NCBI RefSeq assembly: GCF_028368975.1
Contig: NZ_JAQNDM010000002.1
Span: forward strand, 5,636,425-5,700,424
Length of the DNA stretch: 64,000 nt
Direction of reading: 5' to 3'
Source: Stigmatella ashevillena
Lineage (GTDB): Bacteria; Myxococcota; Myxococcia; Myxococcales; Myxococcaceae
The notes under the pieces: model-generated
Seen by the model: only the letters and a program-made list of their open reading frames with translations
The model's database searches: none
What the model was told of the DNA's origin: nothing
Shown: piece after piece, positions 26,192 to 35,222 of the stretch
Numbering within the stretch: the stretch's first letter is position 1
How the letters are laid out: every line of letters begins with the position of its first letter
Translations under genes and position numbers: made by a program

Positions 26192-27988
26192 ATGAAACGC
26201 TTCATCGTGGGAGCCCTGGCCGTCATCGGCGCGCTCTCCCTGCTGTCTGTCGCGGGCCTCATCTTGCTGCTCATGGTGGCCGCGGCGAGCAAGCCCTCGG
26301 TGCCGGGCACCCTGGTGCTGGAGCTGGAGCTGGACCAACCCCTGCTGGAGCAGGTGCCGGACGACTCGCTGGCGGGCGCCTTCGGCCCGAAGCGGGCCAC
26401 CGTCCGGGACGTGGTGGAGGCCCTGGAGAAGGGGGCGCAGGACCCCCGGGTGAAGTCGCTGCTCGTGCACATCGACCAGCCCGGCGGAATCGCCGTGGCC
26501 CAGGAGCTGCGGGACGCGGTGAAGGCCTTCCGCGCCAGCGGCAAGAAGGCCGTGGCCTTCACGGACACCTTCGGGGAGGGCGGCAGCGCCACGGGGGCCT
26601 ACTACCTGGCCACCGCCTTCGATGAAATCTACCTCCAGCCCTCGGGGGACGTGACGCTCACGGGCGTCTCGGTGGAGACGCCCTTCGCGCGCGACGCGTT
26701 CGCCAAGCTGGGCGTGCAGCCGCGCATCGGCCAGCGCTACGAGTACAAGAACGCCGTCAACACCTATACGGAGCAGGGCTACACGGCCTCGCACCGCGAG
26801 GCCACGGAGAAGTTCCTGGGCAGCCTCTTCGGGCAGGTGGTCCGCGGCATCGCCGAGGGGCGCAAGCTGAGCGAGGACGAGGTGAAGGGGCTCATCGACC
26901 GGGCACCCCTGCTGGGCCAAGCCGCGCTGGAGGCGAAGCTGGTGGACGGGCTGCTCTACCGCGACGAGGTGCTGGCCAAGGTGAAGGAGGAGGCGGGCAA
27001 GAGCGCCCAGTTGCTGTTCCTGGACAAGTACCTGGACCGCTCGGGAGGGCCGAGCGAGGCGGGCGAGACGGTGGCCCTGGTGTACGGCGTGGGCGGCATC
27101 GTCCGGGGCAAGAGCGAGTCCAACCCGCTGGGCGGAGACGCCTCGTTCGGCGCCGAGAGCGTGGCGCTGGCGCTGCGCAAGGCCTCGGAGGACAAGGACG
27201 TGAAGGCCATCCTCTTCCGGGTGGACAGCCCGGGAGGCAGCTACGTGGCCAGCGACACCGTGCGCCGCGAGGTGCAGCGCGCCCGGGAGAAGGGCAAGCC
27301 GGTCATCGTCTCCATGGCCACCTACGCGGCCAGCGGCGGCTACTTCGTCTCCATGGGGGCGGACAAAATCGTCGCCCAGCCGGGCACGCTCACCGGCAGC
27401 ATCGGCGTGTACGGGGGGAAGATGGTGACGGCGGACTTCTGGGCGAAGCTGGGCATCAACTTCGAGACCCTCTCCATCGGCAAGGACGCGACGCTGTACA
27501 GCACGGACTCGGACTTCACCCCGGAGCAGCAGGCCAAGAACGACGCCTCGCTGGACCGCGTCTACACGGACTTCACGCAGAAGGCGGCCGAGGGGCGCCA
27601 CCTGCCGCTGGAGAAGCTCCAGGCGGTGGCGCGCGGCCGGGTGTGGACGGGCGAGGACGCCAAGGAGCTGGGGCTGGTGGATGAGCTGGGCGGCTTTCCC
27701 AAGGCGCTGGAGCTGGTGCGCGAGGCGGCGAAGCTGCCCAAGGACGCGAAGGTGCACCTGCAGGTGTTCCCCCGCAAGAAGCAGCCCGCGGAGGTGATCG
27801 CCGACATCCTGGGCGGTGGGGAAGGGGACAACAGCGAGGACGAGCGGGGCGCCCAGGCGGCGGCGCTCTCGCCCCTCATCCCAGCGCTGGCGCAGACGCG
27901 GCAGATGTACCAACTGGGCGCGCGGCTGGGGCTGTGGGGTCCCCCGCACGGCACGCTGCAGGCCCCGCTGCCGGAGACGCGGTGGTAG
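26192..27988 (+). CDS. sppA: signal peptide peptidase SppA, 67K type
   Basis: 598 aa from ATG 26192. An N-terminal membrane anchor (about 4-32) is followed by two S49 peptidase units, as in the long E. coli form. The catalytic pair is visible: Lys186 in YEYKNAVNTYT and Ser381 in YAASGGYFVSMGADKIVA. In this family Lys comes from the first unit and Ser from the second. It removes leftover signal peptides at the inner membrane. Upstream is a 250-base divergent gap shared with the M16 protease gene. Confidence 0.93.
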   Translation: MKRFIVGALAVIGALSLLSVAGLILLLMVAAASKPSVPGTLVLELELDQPLLEQVPDDSLAGAFGPKRATVRDVVEALEKGAQDPRVKSLLVHIDQPGGIAVAQELRDAVKAFRASGKKAVAFTDTFGEGGSATGAYYLATAFDEIYLQPSGDVTLTGVSVETPFARDAFAKLGVQPRIGQRYEYKNAVNTYTEQGYTASHREATEKFLGSLFGQVVRGIAEGRKLSEDEVKGLIDRAPLLGQAALEAKLVDGLLYRDEVLAKVKEEAGKSAQLLFLDKYLDRSGGPSEAGETVALVYGVGGIVRGKSESNPLGGDASFGAESVALALRKASEDKDVKAILFRVDSPGGSYVASDTVRREVQRAREKGKPVIVSMATYAASGGYFVSMGADKIVAQPGTLTGSIGVYGGKMVTADFWAKLGINFETLSIGKDATLYSTDSDFTPEQQAKNDASLDRVYTDFTQKAAEGRHLPLEKLQAVARGRVWTGEDAKELGLVDELGGFPKALELVREAAKLPKDAKVHLQVFPRKKQPAEVIADILGGGEGDNSEDERGAQAAALSPLIPALAQTRQMYQLGARLGLWGPPHGTLQAPLPETRW

Positions 27989-28000
27989 CCGCCGGGAGGC

Positions 28001-28258
28001 CTACTTCCTTTGGGGGGCGTCCTTGCACTGGCGGGTGCACTGCTTCTGCTCCTTCTCGCAGGACTTGAAGCACTCGTCGCTGCCGCCCCCCGCGTACTTC
28101 TGACAGATGTCCCGGCACCGCTGGGACTCGTCATCACAGCGTTCCTGGCACGAGGACGGCTCGCGGCGCCGATCCTCGGCCAGCGCGGGCGCGGTGAACA
28201 GCGCGAGCCCCGCGGAGAAACTCCATGCCAGGGTTTGAATCCGTGTCTGAATCCGCAT
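28001..28258 (-). CDS. small secreted Cys-rich protein
   Basis: 85 aa. The ATG at 28258 follows GGAGGATGTG. Signal peptide to about residue 27 (GLALFTAPALAE). The mature part is about 57 residues with eight cysteines in CxxxC and CxxxCx6C spacing (CQERCDDESQRCRDIC, CFKSCEKEQKQCTRQC), the look of a helical hairpin held by disulfides. No family assigned. It converges on sppA with about 12 bases between stops. Confidence 0.65.
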   Translation of the reverse strand: MRIQTRIQTLAWSFSAGLALFTAPALAEDRRREPSSCQERCDDESQRCRDICQKYAGGGSDECFKSCEKEQKQCTRQCKDAPQRK

Positions 28259-28344
28259 CACATCCTCCGAAGGCCCAGGGCCGGAGGGGTGCAGATTAGC
28301 CTGACCGGGTGACGAAGCGCGTCATGCCCCCCGCCCAGGGCCGC

Positions 28345-28539
28345 TCACGGCAGGGGGGACTGGATGACGTAGTAAATGGAGCCAAAGTAGCGGTTCAAAG
28401 CATTGAGCAGCTCTACCAGGAAGGGCCAGCCGATGGTGGTCGCTCCCAGGAACGCGGCGCTGATGGTGACGTACTCCACCATGGACTGACCGCGATGCCC
28501 GCTTCGCGGACGCGAGATGCTCCGAACCTGGCTGCTCAT
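28345..28539 (-). CDS. Flp-like small pilin-type peptide
   Basis: 64 aa; the ATG at 28539 has AGGAG at good distance, so the longer start at 28563 is less likely. After a basic leader comes GQSMVEYVTISAAFLGATTI: a Gly followed by a Glu at +5 and a hydrophobic helix, the class III (prepilin peptidase) pattern seen in Flp/Tad pilins. The tail (NALNRYFGSIYYVIQSPLP) is short. It is the last gene of the leftward pseudopilin cluster. No Tad ATPase or peptidase lies in the window. Confidence 0.6.
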   Translation of the reverse strand: MSSQVRSISRPRSGHRGQSMVEYVTISAAFLGATTIGWPFLVELLNALNRYFGSIYYVIQSPLP

Positions 28540-28585
28540 GTCGTGTCTCCTGGCGTCCTTCATCCGCGTGTCTCCGTGCTCCAGC

Positions 28586-29416
28586 CTACTCCTGCTGCTC
28601 CAGGGTCAAATGCAGCCGTGCCGCCGCGCCTTCCCGCTGGACTGCCACGTCGAACCGGCTGGTGCCTCGCCGGAAGGACACCTGGCTGCTTCCCGGCACC
28701 CCGTCGTCCACCACCCACCCTTGAGGCTCCAGGGCCCCCCTGTAGAAGGGGACCAGCCCGTCGGCATGCTCCGGCGCCAGTTCCGCCGTGATGACGTAGC
28801 GCGTGCGGCCCTCCTGCCGGAAGGACAGCACCATGGGCTTGCCCGCTCCCGGGGGAAGCGTCACCCCCGAGGGCATGGGGGCCGGGTTATCGACCAGGTT
28901 GGCCACCTTGCCCGCGGAGACGAACACGGCGGTCTGCTCCCCTTGGAGCAGAACCGACACCGTGTGCATCTCCTCGGTATCGGGCTCCATATATCCCACA
29001 TAGCCCGCGTTCGCGTTGTAGCTGTACCGGTAGGTAGGCAGCCCCGCATCCAGCAGCGTGCCCTGGTAGAAGTCGAGCACCTCCTGCGGAGGATCCTCGG
29101 TCACGAACCATGCTGCGGCCATGGGGGCGTTGGGCCCCAGGAAGTCGGAGGCCAGGGCCTGGGGCACCGCGTCCTTGTAGGGCGGCAGCCCTTGGGTGGC
29201 CCGCTGGATGGTGTTGCGCTCGGCCTCGGAGAGGCCAGGGGCCCGCAGAGAGGACGCATTCTGCTCGTCCGTGGCGCGCGTCATCACCGCCTCGAGCCGG
29301 GCGGCCTCCCGGTCATGAACCTCTCCCTCCCAGGCAAAGCCAATCAGCGCGCCCACCACGGCCACTGAGAACAGCAACAGCCCCGCGCGTGAAAGGGGCG
29401 AGAGGCCCTGCGCCAT
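28586..29416 (-). CDS. membrane-anchored hypothetical protein of the pseudopilin cluster
   Basis: 276 aa. The ATG at 29416 shares a base with the upstream stop (TGATG), so coupled translation is likely. One membrane segment (about 12-30, AGLLLFSVAVVGALIGFAW) is followed by an exported domain with two similar alpha/beta halves: VLDFYQGTLLDAGLPTYRY and LVPFYRGALEPQGWVVDDG both have the F-Y-x-G-x-L-x3-G pattern. That internal repeat suggests a duplicated fold. No known family; its place points to a role with the TadE/TadG-like proteins. Confidence 0.65.
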   Translation of the reverse strand: MAQGLSPLSRAGLLLFSVAVVGALIGFAWEGEVHDREAARLEAVMTRATDEQNASSLRAPGLSEAERNTIQRATQGLPPYKDAVPQALASDFLGPNAPMAAAWFVTEDPPQEVLDFYQGTLLDAGLPTYRYSYNANAGYVGYMEPDTEEMHTVSVLLQGEQTAVFVSAGKVANLVDNPAPMPSGVTLPPGAGKPMVLSFRQEGRTRYVITAELAPEHADGLVPFYRGALEPQGWVVDDGVPGSSQVSFRRGTSRFDVAVQREGAAARLHLTLEQQE

Positions 29417-30444
29417 CAGCAGCCTTCCGCCGTCTTGCACCCCATGTAGTTGTTGCCGCGCGCCTCGCCCGTCTTCCGGTGTCGGTCGCCGGCCCCATCG
29501 TTCCAGGGCGTGGCAAAGTAATCCGTCGAGCCTTTGTCTTCCGTGATGGACTGCTTGACCGATTTCCGGGGCGGCGTGGACACCTTGGGCTGCTTCAAAT
29601 CGCCGTAGGGCGCGCTATCCAGCAAATCCTGATTGAGGTTCTCTCCAAACGTCTCGGCCGCATCCAAGCCCTGCTGGACCGCGTCGTTGTCATCATAGAC
29701 GTTCTTCACCCGGTCATACACATCGCCCTCGTAATCCTCTGGCTTCACGTCCAAATCCCCGCCCCCTTCGGCGTAGGTGAGGGCCATGGTGTCAGTCACC
29801 AGGGCAAACTGTTGCCTGTCCAGATAATACGCGGTGGTCCCGTCTCCTTTTTGGGCGTTGTCATGAATGCCCCCCTTGCCCTTCCAGTTCTCATTGCTCA
29901 GGTCCACTTTGGAGAACTTCTGCAGGAACGTCTCGGGCATCAGGTAATTTTCGACAATCGCCTTGGCGTGGCACTGATAGAGCCCGCCCTCCTTGGAGAA
30001 CGCGTCCTTGTATGTTTTGAAACCGCTGTCCTTGAGCGCGCCCACGCTCGAGTCCAAAGCGCAGGTGACCTGCTCGGCGTTCCCGTTGAGCCAGCACACA
30101 TGGCCGCTCAGCGCGTTGTGGTGGTTCTCACCGTCGCAGTCCGTGCTGTGATCATAGCTGTCGCCACTCGACTCGTGGTCGCAGTACATCAACCGCGCGT
30201 TGTGCTGCACGCTCGCCAAGCCCCCCTTGGTGCCATCCTGCGCATTGCCCCCCTCGCCTGAGTGGGCATAGTTCTGGTTTGTGAAGTCCCAGGGCGTGGA
30301 GGTCACCGTCTCCTGGACGTCCGCCGCGTAGCGCAGCAGGTCATCCAGAAAAAGCGCGTACATGAAGACGGGGATGATGACGATCATGCTCACGGCGGCC
30401 TCGACCGAGGCGGCACCGCGCTGTTTCCGGAAGGTTCGACGCAT
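29416..30444 (-). CDS. TadE-like pseudopilin
   Basis: 342 aa; the ATG at 30444 follows GGAGAG. The leader MRRTFRKQRGAASVEAAVSM carries the TadE signature RGxxxVE with Glu at +5 and a hydrophobic helix (VIIPVFMYALFLDDLLRYA). The long exported part has scattered Cys and Asp/Gly stretches and no named domain. TadE and TadF are minor pseudopilins of tight-adherence pili. It sits between the TadG-like gene and the membrane-anchored unknown. Confidence 0.65.
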   Translation of the reverse strand: MRRTFRKQRGAASVEAAVSMIVIIPVFMYALFLDDLLRYAADVQETVTSTPWDFTNQNYAHSGEGGNAQDGTKGGLASVQHNARLMYCDHESSGDSYDHSTDCDGENHHNALSGHVCWLNGNAEQVTCALDSSVGALKDSGFKTYKDAFSKEGGLYQCHAKAIVENYLMPETFLQKFSKVDLSNENWKGKGGIHDNAQKGDGTTAYYLDRQQFALVTDTMALTYAEGGGDLDVKPEDYEGDVYDRVKNVYDDNDAVQQGLDAAETFGENLNQDLLDSAPYGDLKQPKVSTPPRKSVKQSITEDKGSTDYFATPWNDGAGDRHRKTGEARGNNYMGCKTAEGC

Positions 30445-30473
30445 GAAGACTCTCCGTGGGTCCGGGCACATGG

Positions 30474-32009
30474 CTACAGCGGCATCTTGGGAGTGGCGGC
30501 CAACTGGGCGGCGTCCGAGTTCCCCGCCTCGTTCAGTACGTTCTCCGCCTCCTTGGGCGTGAACGGGTGCAGCTTGGCGCGCCAGAAGGGGTTGAACATG
30601 TTGGGCGGCTCACTCCAGTCTCCCAGGCGGTGGTAATAGACCAACGCCTTGGACATGGCCGCGCCTTCGTCCGCCGCGAGCGTCACCTTGCCCGTCCTGT
30701 CCCCATGCTTGAAGGTCAGGGTGGCCGAGTCGTTGAGTTGCCAATCCGCTGCGGCCAAGCTCTTGGACCGCAGACGCTGGGTGACATAGCTGTACACGTG
30801 CGGCTGCCCGTAGTCGTTGGCACTGCTCGGGTCGGCCCGGAACGACATGAAGCAGTTGCCATTTCCACCGCAGGAGGCGAGATCGCGCGAGTTGGCACCC
30901 TCGAACTGGTGGGAGCCTGAATGCGCCTCATCCGGATTGTGCTCGCCGCCCGAGCTGTCCGAGAGCACCATCGCATCGTAGCTGCCGATGCCCGTCAACC
31001 CGTGCTTGTACGTGCTGATGAGGCTGCCATGCTCATGGCCCGCGCTCTTCGAGCCATCGTTCCCGGTGGAGGCGTCACTGTCCAGCTCGCCCTCCGACTT
31101 CACCGTCTTGGCGGTGCCATCGTGGCTGGTGATCCGAGTCGAGCCGTCCTGCTGAATGTCTTTCTTCAGCTTCTGGAGGAACTCGCTGTTCAGGTACTTG
31201 GGAGGCGTGCCTCCCCGCTTGGAAGCCCAATCGTTGCGGCTGCCATTGGCCACCTGGGCCAGCATGGTGGCACGGGCCTTGTTGGAGCTGTTGGCGGGCT
31301 TGCCGGAGCCGGAGCACTTCTTGCCATCGATGGCGCAGTTGAACTCCGAGGTGTTGAGCGAGCCCACGCTGCTGTTCAGCTCCGAGGAATCCGGCGCGTT
31401 GATGCGCCGCAGCTCGCTCAACTTGTGCGAGGAGCCATCGGCCAACGCCTTCGCCGTCTCATCGAAGACACCCGCCTGGGACTTGTGGAGGGAATCCATC
31501 GCTTCGTCCAGGAGCTTCACCACCTTGTTGAACTCGCTCTCCTTGCTCTTGGCCTTTTCCCGGTACTCGTCCTGTGCATCACTGAACTTGTCCCGGACGT
31601 CCTTGGCATCCTTGACGTGCATGCAGTGATCGCACGTGCCCTTGCATGCCACGCAGAGTGCGACCTCCTGCAAGATGATCAGCCCGAAGGCTTTCTTCGC
31701 CGCGCCCATCATCTCCCCGGTGACGGAGGCGGCCGCCATGTACCCATGAACGTTGTTCATGGCCACGTAGGAGGACGCGATGGCGCGGTTGCTGGACGCG
31801 AAGTAATTGAGCGCCCGCGCCTCGAGCACCGCCATGGAGTAGGCCATGGCATCGCTGTGCTGTTGCAGTTGCGTCTTCTGGCGCAGCGCATAGCTGAGGT
31901 TGAAGCTCAGCAGCATCATCAGTGCCAACAGCAGAAGGGAGAGGCACGCCAACACCAGTGCCTGGCCACGCTTGCCAGACTTCACTTGGGAACGTTGCTT
32001 GTGAGGCAT
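30474..32009 (-). CDS. TadG-like pilus assembly protein
   Basis: 511 aa from the ATG at 32009, which overlaps the end of the upstream TadE-like gene by 28 bases. After a basic leader KSGKRGQALVLACLSLLLL comes a membrane helix (ALMMLLSFNLSYALRQKTQ), the N-terminal TadG-type pattern. The exported portion is helical (LDEAMDSLHKSQAGVFDETA) with several Cys-x2-Cys spacings (CVACKGTCDHC). No von Willebrand A domain motif (DxSxS) is evident, so it is a TadG-related rather than a full TadG protein. Confidence 0.6.
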   Translation of the reverse strand: MPHKQRSQVKSGKRGQALVLACLSLLLLALMMLLSFNLSYALRQKTQLQQHSDAMAYSMAVLEARALNYFASSNRAIASSYVAMNNVHGYMAAASVTGEMMGAAKKAFGLIILQEVALCVACKGTCDHCMHVKDAKDVRDKFSDAQDEYREKAKSKESEFNKVVKLLDEAMDSLHKSQAGVFDETAKALADGSSHKLSELRRINAPDSSELNSSVGSLNTSEFNCAIDGKKCSGSGKPANSSNKARATMLAQVANGSRNDWASKRGGTPPKYLNSEFLQKLKKDIQQDGSTRITSHDGTAKTVKSEGELDSDASTGNDGSKSAGHEHGSLISTYKHGLTGIGSYDAMVLSDSSGGEHNPDEAHSGSHQFEGANSRDLASCGGNGNCFMSFRADPSSANDYGQPHVYSYVTQRLRSKSLAAADWQLNDSATLTFKHGDRTGKVTLAADEGAAMSKALVYYHRLGDWSEPPNMFNPFWRAKLHPFTPKEAENVLNEAGNSDAAQLAATPKMPL

Positions 32010-32764
32010 TCGTTTTTTTCCGGCAGTTGGGAGACGTAGATGTTGGACTGCATGCGCATGGTGTAGGCGGCGCGGATGGGAAGGATGTACTGGCCACTGT
32101 CGGCGGCATCCTTGTATTTCTGGTACCTGCTGTGAGCGAACTTCGAGGGGCCCGCGCTCTTCTTGCCCATTCGCAACACCCAGGGCACTTCCTTGTTCAT
32201 CGCGGCCGCGTGGATGACCCAGTTGGCGAACGGGATGGGCATCCGGTAGTTGAAGGTCGCCTGGACGCGCAACTTGGTCTTCTGGCTCTCCTTCCACCCC
32301 GCCTGACCCGCCTCCTGCGGATCATCGAAATCCACTTCCTGACCGCCGCCCACGTCGCCCTTGAGTGGACCACAGATCACCACATCCACGTATTTCATGT
32401 CCGCATCGGACATTTTGTTGGAGGAGACGCCCGAAGTGCCCCACTTCGACTTGAAGTCGGACGCGCTGGTGATGGACTGAATGTATTCCCCGCCGCTGCG
32501 GTCCTCGCTCAGCAGGGGAAGCATCACCGCGAGCGCGGCCCGCTCCATCTCCTCGACCTTGGCGTTGTGTATCGCCCCGGCCCGGACGGCCCGGTAGGAA
32601 GCGTACTTCGTCATCAGTCGCGCCTGGTGCATCAGGCCAATCTGAAGGATGCCCAGCATCAGGAACACGAACAGTGGAAGGACGATGGCCGCTTCGACGG
32701 CCGCCTGTCCCGACTCTCCCGCGTTCAGGGGTCGCTTCTTCATGCTGAGGCCCATGGTCCGCAT
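31982..32764 (-). CDS. TadE-like pseudopilin
   Basis: 260 aa from ATG 32764; an ATG at 32743 is equally possible, as neither has a clear ribosome site. The leader KKRPLNAGESGQAAVEAAIV fits a class III signal: Gly-Gln followed by Glu at +5 in AAVEAAI, then a hydrophobic helix (LPLFVFLMLGILQIGLMHQ). The remaining domain has no named family. It is the first pseudopilin gene of the leftward operon. Confidence 0.65.
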   Translation of the reverse strand: MRTMGLSMKKRPLNAGESGQAAVEAAIVLPLFVFLMLGILQIGLMHQARLMTKYASYRAVRAGAIHNAKVEEMERAALAVMLPLLSEDRSGGEYIQSITSASDFKSKWGTSGVSSNKMSDADMKYVDVVICGPLKGDVGGGQEVDFDDPQEAGQAGWKESQKTKLRVQATFNYRMPIPFANWVIHAAAMNKEVPWVLRMGKKSAGPSKFAHSRYQKYKDAADSGQYILPIRAAYTMRMQSNIYVSQLPEKNECLTSNVPK

Positions 32765-32866
32765 GATTCACGCAGAGAGCAGCCGCCGCCATCCGTCAAG
32801 TGGCCGCTCTCCGTGGACGAGAACTCTTGAGACTTGAGAAGAACGCCGCTCAAGACAAGGCGTCGC

Positions 32867-33520
32867 TCAAGGCAAGGCCGTGAGGGCCTTCTCGTCTTCC
32901 TCGGTCATGCCCTCCCCATCGGTGATATTCCAAAGGATCGATTGGACCTTGGCGTGGGTGCTGGAATCCAGTGACTTGCCCTGGAGCAGGTTGATGAGCT
33001 TCCACACAGGGTCGCTCTGCTCGAGCACCGGGCCCACCTCGAAGTCGTCACCGGCCTTGCTCCCGTCGCGGCCCGAGTTGAGGCAGTAGAGCAACAACTC
33101 CACGGAGTATTCCCCGGGGGGGACCTCGAAGGTCTCGACCTGGATGACCAGTCCGTTCTGGGTGGCCGTGCTGAACGAAACGAAGATGAGCCCCGCGGGC
33201 AACTGCACGGTGATGGGATTAGGCGTGGGGTTGAAGAACTGGAGACACAGTCGCACCAGGCTTCCGGACCCCTCCTGGTGACGCTCCTTCTGCTCCTCGG
33301 GGTAGCAGTCGTTCCGATCGAGGCCCTGAATGGGATCGGTCTTCAGGACGAGCCCCTCGGGGAACTTAAAGGGGGTTCCCTTGGGCCGCGCCGTAGAGGG
33401 GCCGATGCCATCCGACGTGCTGCCACCACCACCACCACCACCACCACCACCGCCGCCCTCATCGTCCCCACACGCCACCAGCATCAGCGCCACGAGCCAG
33501 GCACCCCAGATCCGCTTCAT
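32867..33520 (-). CDS. lipoprotein with poly-Gly tract
   Basis: 217 aa. The ATG at 33520 follows AGAGGAATT. Lipobox MLVAC (Cys17). The next residues are GDDE followed by about 12 glycines, encoded by a GGT trinucleotide repeat. The domain after it is beta-rich (LVRLCLQFFNPTPNPITVQL, VETFEVPPGEYSVELLLYCL) and has no assigned family. It precedes the pseudopilin operon in the same direction. Confidence 0.7.
   Translation of the reverse strand: MKRIWGAWLVALMLVACGDDEGGGGGGGGGGGGSTSDGIGPSTARPKGTPFKFPEGLVLKTDPIQGLDRNDCYPEEQKERHQEGSGSLVRLCLQFFNPTPNPITVQLPAGLIFVSFSTATQNGLVIQVETFEVPPGEYSVELLLYCLNSGRDGSKAGDDFEVGPVLEQSDPVWKLINLLQGKSLDSSTHAKVQSILWNITDGEGMTEEDEKALTALP
33423..33452 (+). repeat. CCA trinucleotide microsatellite
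   Basis: About ten CCA units (GGT on the coding strand) inside the lipoprotein gene, encoding the poly-Gly tether after the lipid anchor. Being a triplet repeat, slippage would change linker length without shifting the frame. Confidence 0.9.
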
Positions 33521-33710
33521 TCGCAATTCCTCTTCATCGGTGGTGGTACCCCCGGCGGGCACCCCTGCTTCACTCCGGAGGCAGCTTCCTTGCACGGGGA
33601 TTCGATGGCAAGTCCAAGGCCGACGGCTGTTGCTGCAAAACACATGGCGGCCCGTGGACCAAGAGGGCGGTCCCCACAGGGTTCTTGCCTGGGAAGAAAA
33701 ACCGGGAGCG

Positions 33711-34337
33711 CTACCTCCGCTCGGACAGCTCTGCGGGGCGAAGCGGCTTCACGGGCCGTCCAAAAACGGAATAGTAGGAGAGCTGGTACCACTCGCACCG
33801 CTGACGGCGCGGGTCGAACACAAGGCACTGCTCCACCGGGGACGCGTAGACGTGCAGCGAGACACCGGGCCCGGACAGCACGGACACCCGGTGGATGGAG
33901 TCGTCCGGTCCCCGGAAGTCCACATGCCCAGGGCCCACGGGCTCCGACACCTGGGGCGGGCCCAGCACGGCGGGCCCGGCCTCCCGCCCGCCGGACAGCA
34001 GCGGGAAGTTCTCCAGCAAGAAGCGCCCTGCCTGGATGCTGAACCAGCACTCCTGCGCGTCGTGGTCATGGATGGGAGAGGCCGTCCCCTCGTCCCAGCA
34101 ATTGACCACCACCTCGAACCGGGGCTCCCGGTAGACCAGGTTGCGCGTGTAGCGCCCGCGGCGGAAATGCAGGTAGGGCTTCAAGCACTCCGGGCGCACC
34201 CGCACGTCCCGCAGCCGCTCTCCGACCCGCAACTCGCCTTCCGCCCCGTGAACCTCCTCACGAAGCTGGCGAAGCACCCTCTCTAACGACGCCTCTCGCA
34301 CAGCCAAAAGATGTGCACGCCACCTCCTTACAACCAC
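33711..34337 (-). CDS. cysteine dioxygenase family protein
   Basis: 208 aa if the GTG at 34337 is used; in-frame TTG (34307) and GTG (34301) are alternatives, so the start is uncertain. The cupin core carries the iron ligands of thiol dioxygenases: IHDHDAQECWF (two His) and, later, DDSIHRVSV (third His). YTRNLVYREPRFEVVVNCW is the preceding family motif. Cysteine dioxygenase oxidises cysteine to cysteine sulfinate. Other thiol dioxygenases (mercaptopropionate) share this pattern, so the substrate is not certain. Confidence 0.82.
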   Translation of the reverse strand: MVVRRWRAHLLAVREASLERVLRQLREEVHGAEGELRVGERLRDVRVRPECLKPYLHFRRGRYTRNLVYREPRFEVVVNCWDEGTASPIHDHDAQECWFSIQAGRFLLENFPLLSGGREAGPAVLGPPQVSEPVGPGHVDFRGPDDSIHRVSVLSGPGVSLHVYASPVEQCLVFDPRRQRCEWYQLSYYSVFGRPVKPLRPAELSERR

Positions 34338-34417
34338 ATCCCCCCGGGGCCAGTGAACCCCGGCCCCGGCGTGTGAAGGAAGGCGGACAGATGGCGCGTC
34401 GCGTCCCGAACAACCAG

Positions 34418-34453
34418 CCCTGCCGGGCAAGCGCTCGACAGGGCCCGGCAGGG
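34418..34453. terminator. GC-rich hairpin after the Uma2 gene
   Basis: Perfect 10-base arms CCCTGCCGGG (34418-34427) and CCCGGCAGGG (34444-34453) between the Uma2 stop and the dioxygenase start. No U-run on either side, so termination is only probable. Confidence 0.45.
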
Positions 34454-34470
34454 CCCCATGTCTCGACGCG

Positions 34471-35145
34471 TCACGAGCTGGGATAGCGCTCGAGGATCTC
34501 CGCGCTCGCGGCGAGCGAGCGGGCGGACGGGGACCCTCCCAGGCGGGGGCCCGTCCTCACGGGGGCATCACTCTCCGCGGGCAGCCAGAGCGTGCCCAGT
34601 TCCATCGACAGAGAGGCGAAGGGCTCGGAGCGCACCAGGGCCTCGCCCTCGTAGCTGGCGCAGAACAGCCAGCCGCGCTTGAGGCGCTGGAACACCTCGA
34701 GGGTGCGCGCCTCGGGGTCGACAAACCACGCGTGCGAGACGCCATGCTGGGCGTAGAGCGGCAGCTTGCGGGTGCGGTCCAGGGCGCGCGTGGCAGGCGA
34801 GAGCACCTCACACACCCAGTCCGGAGACAGGGTCAGGAAAGGCGCACACGGCTCGGGGGGCAGGGGCACCCGGTCCCGGCGCCAACCCGCCAGGTCCGGC
34901 ACCAGCACGTCCCGGCCCAGGTGGAGTTCAGGGGCCCGGAGGAAACACCAGCGGCCGCTGCCTCCCCGCCGCGTGTCGAGTTGCTCTCCCAACTCCACCC
35001 CCAGCATGAAGGCCGCGCGCGTCTGCGCGGCCATGGGGCGGGGCGAAGCCACCAGTTCTTCTTCGACGATTTCTCCCACCCATCCCATGGGCAGTGCATT
35101 GAGAACCGAGTACGTGGCCTGGTCGACAAGCGTCTCCGACACCAT
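34471..35145 (-). CDS. Uma2-family (DUF820) putative endonuclease
   Basis: 224 aa; the ATG at 35145 follows GGGAGGGAT, favoured over an ATG 30 bases upstream. The PD-(D/E)xK-like core is visible: VPDLAGWRRDRVP (Asp), SPDWVCEVLSPATRALDRTR (Glu) and RKLPLYAQHGVSHAWFVDPE (Lys). Uma2 proteins are abundant in myxobacteria and cyanobacteria and are predicted to be restriction-like nucleases with no established target. Here it stands next to the mnmE cluster without a partner gene. Confidence 0.82.
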   Translation of the reverse strand: MVSETLVDQATYSVLNALPMGWVGEIVEEELVASPRPMAAQTRAAFMLGVELGEQLDTRRGGSGRWCFLRAPELHLGRDVLVPDLAGWRRDRVPLPPEPCAPFLTLSPDWVCEVLSPATRALDRTRKLPLYAQHGVSHAWFVDPEARTLEVFQRLKRGWLFCASYEGEALVRSEPFASLSMELGTLWLPAESDAPVRTGPRLGGSPSARSLAASAEILERYPSS

Positions 35146-35222
35146 ATCCCTCCCGTGCAGCGGCTGAACGAGCACGCATCATAAGGAGGGGACTGACATC
35201 GCCCGGCCCGCCCAGCGGAGGG

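Noticed and set aside
23608-26625. Open frame of 1005 codons antisense to the M16 protease
   Set aside because: Shadow of a GC-rich gene; the protein text is low-complexity and the other strand encodes a full M16 peptidase with HxxEH.
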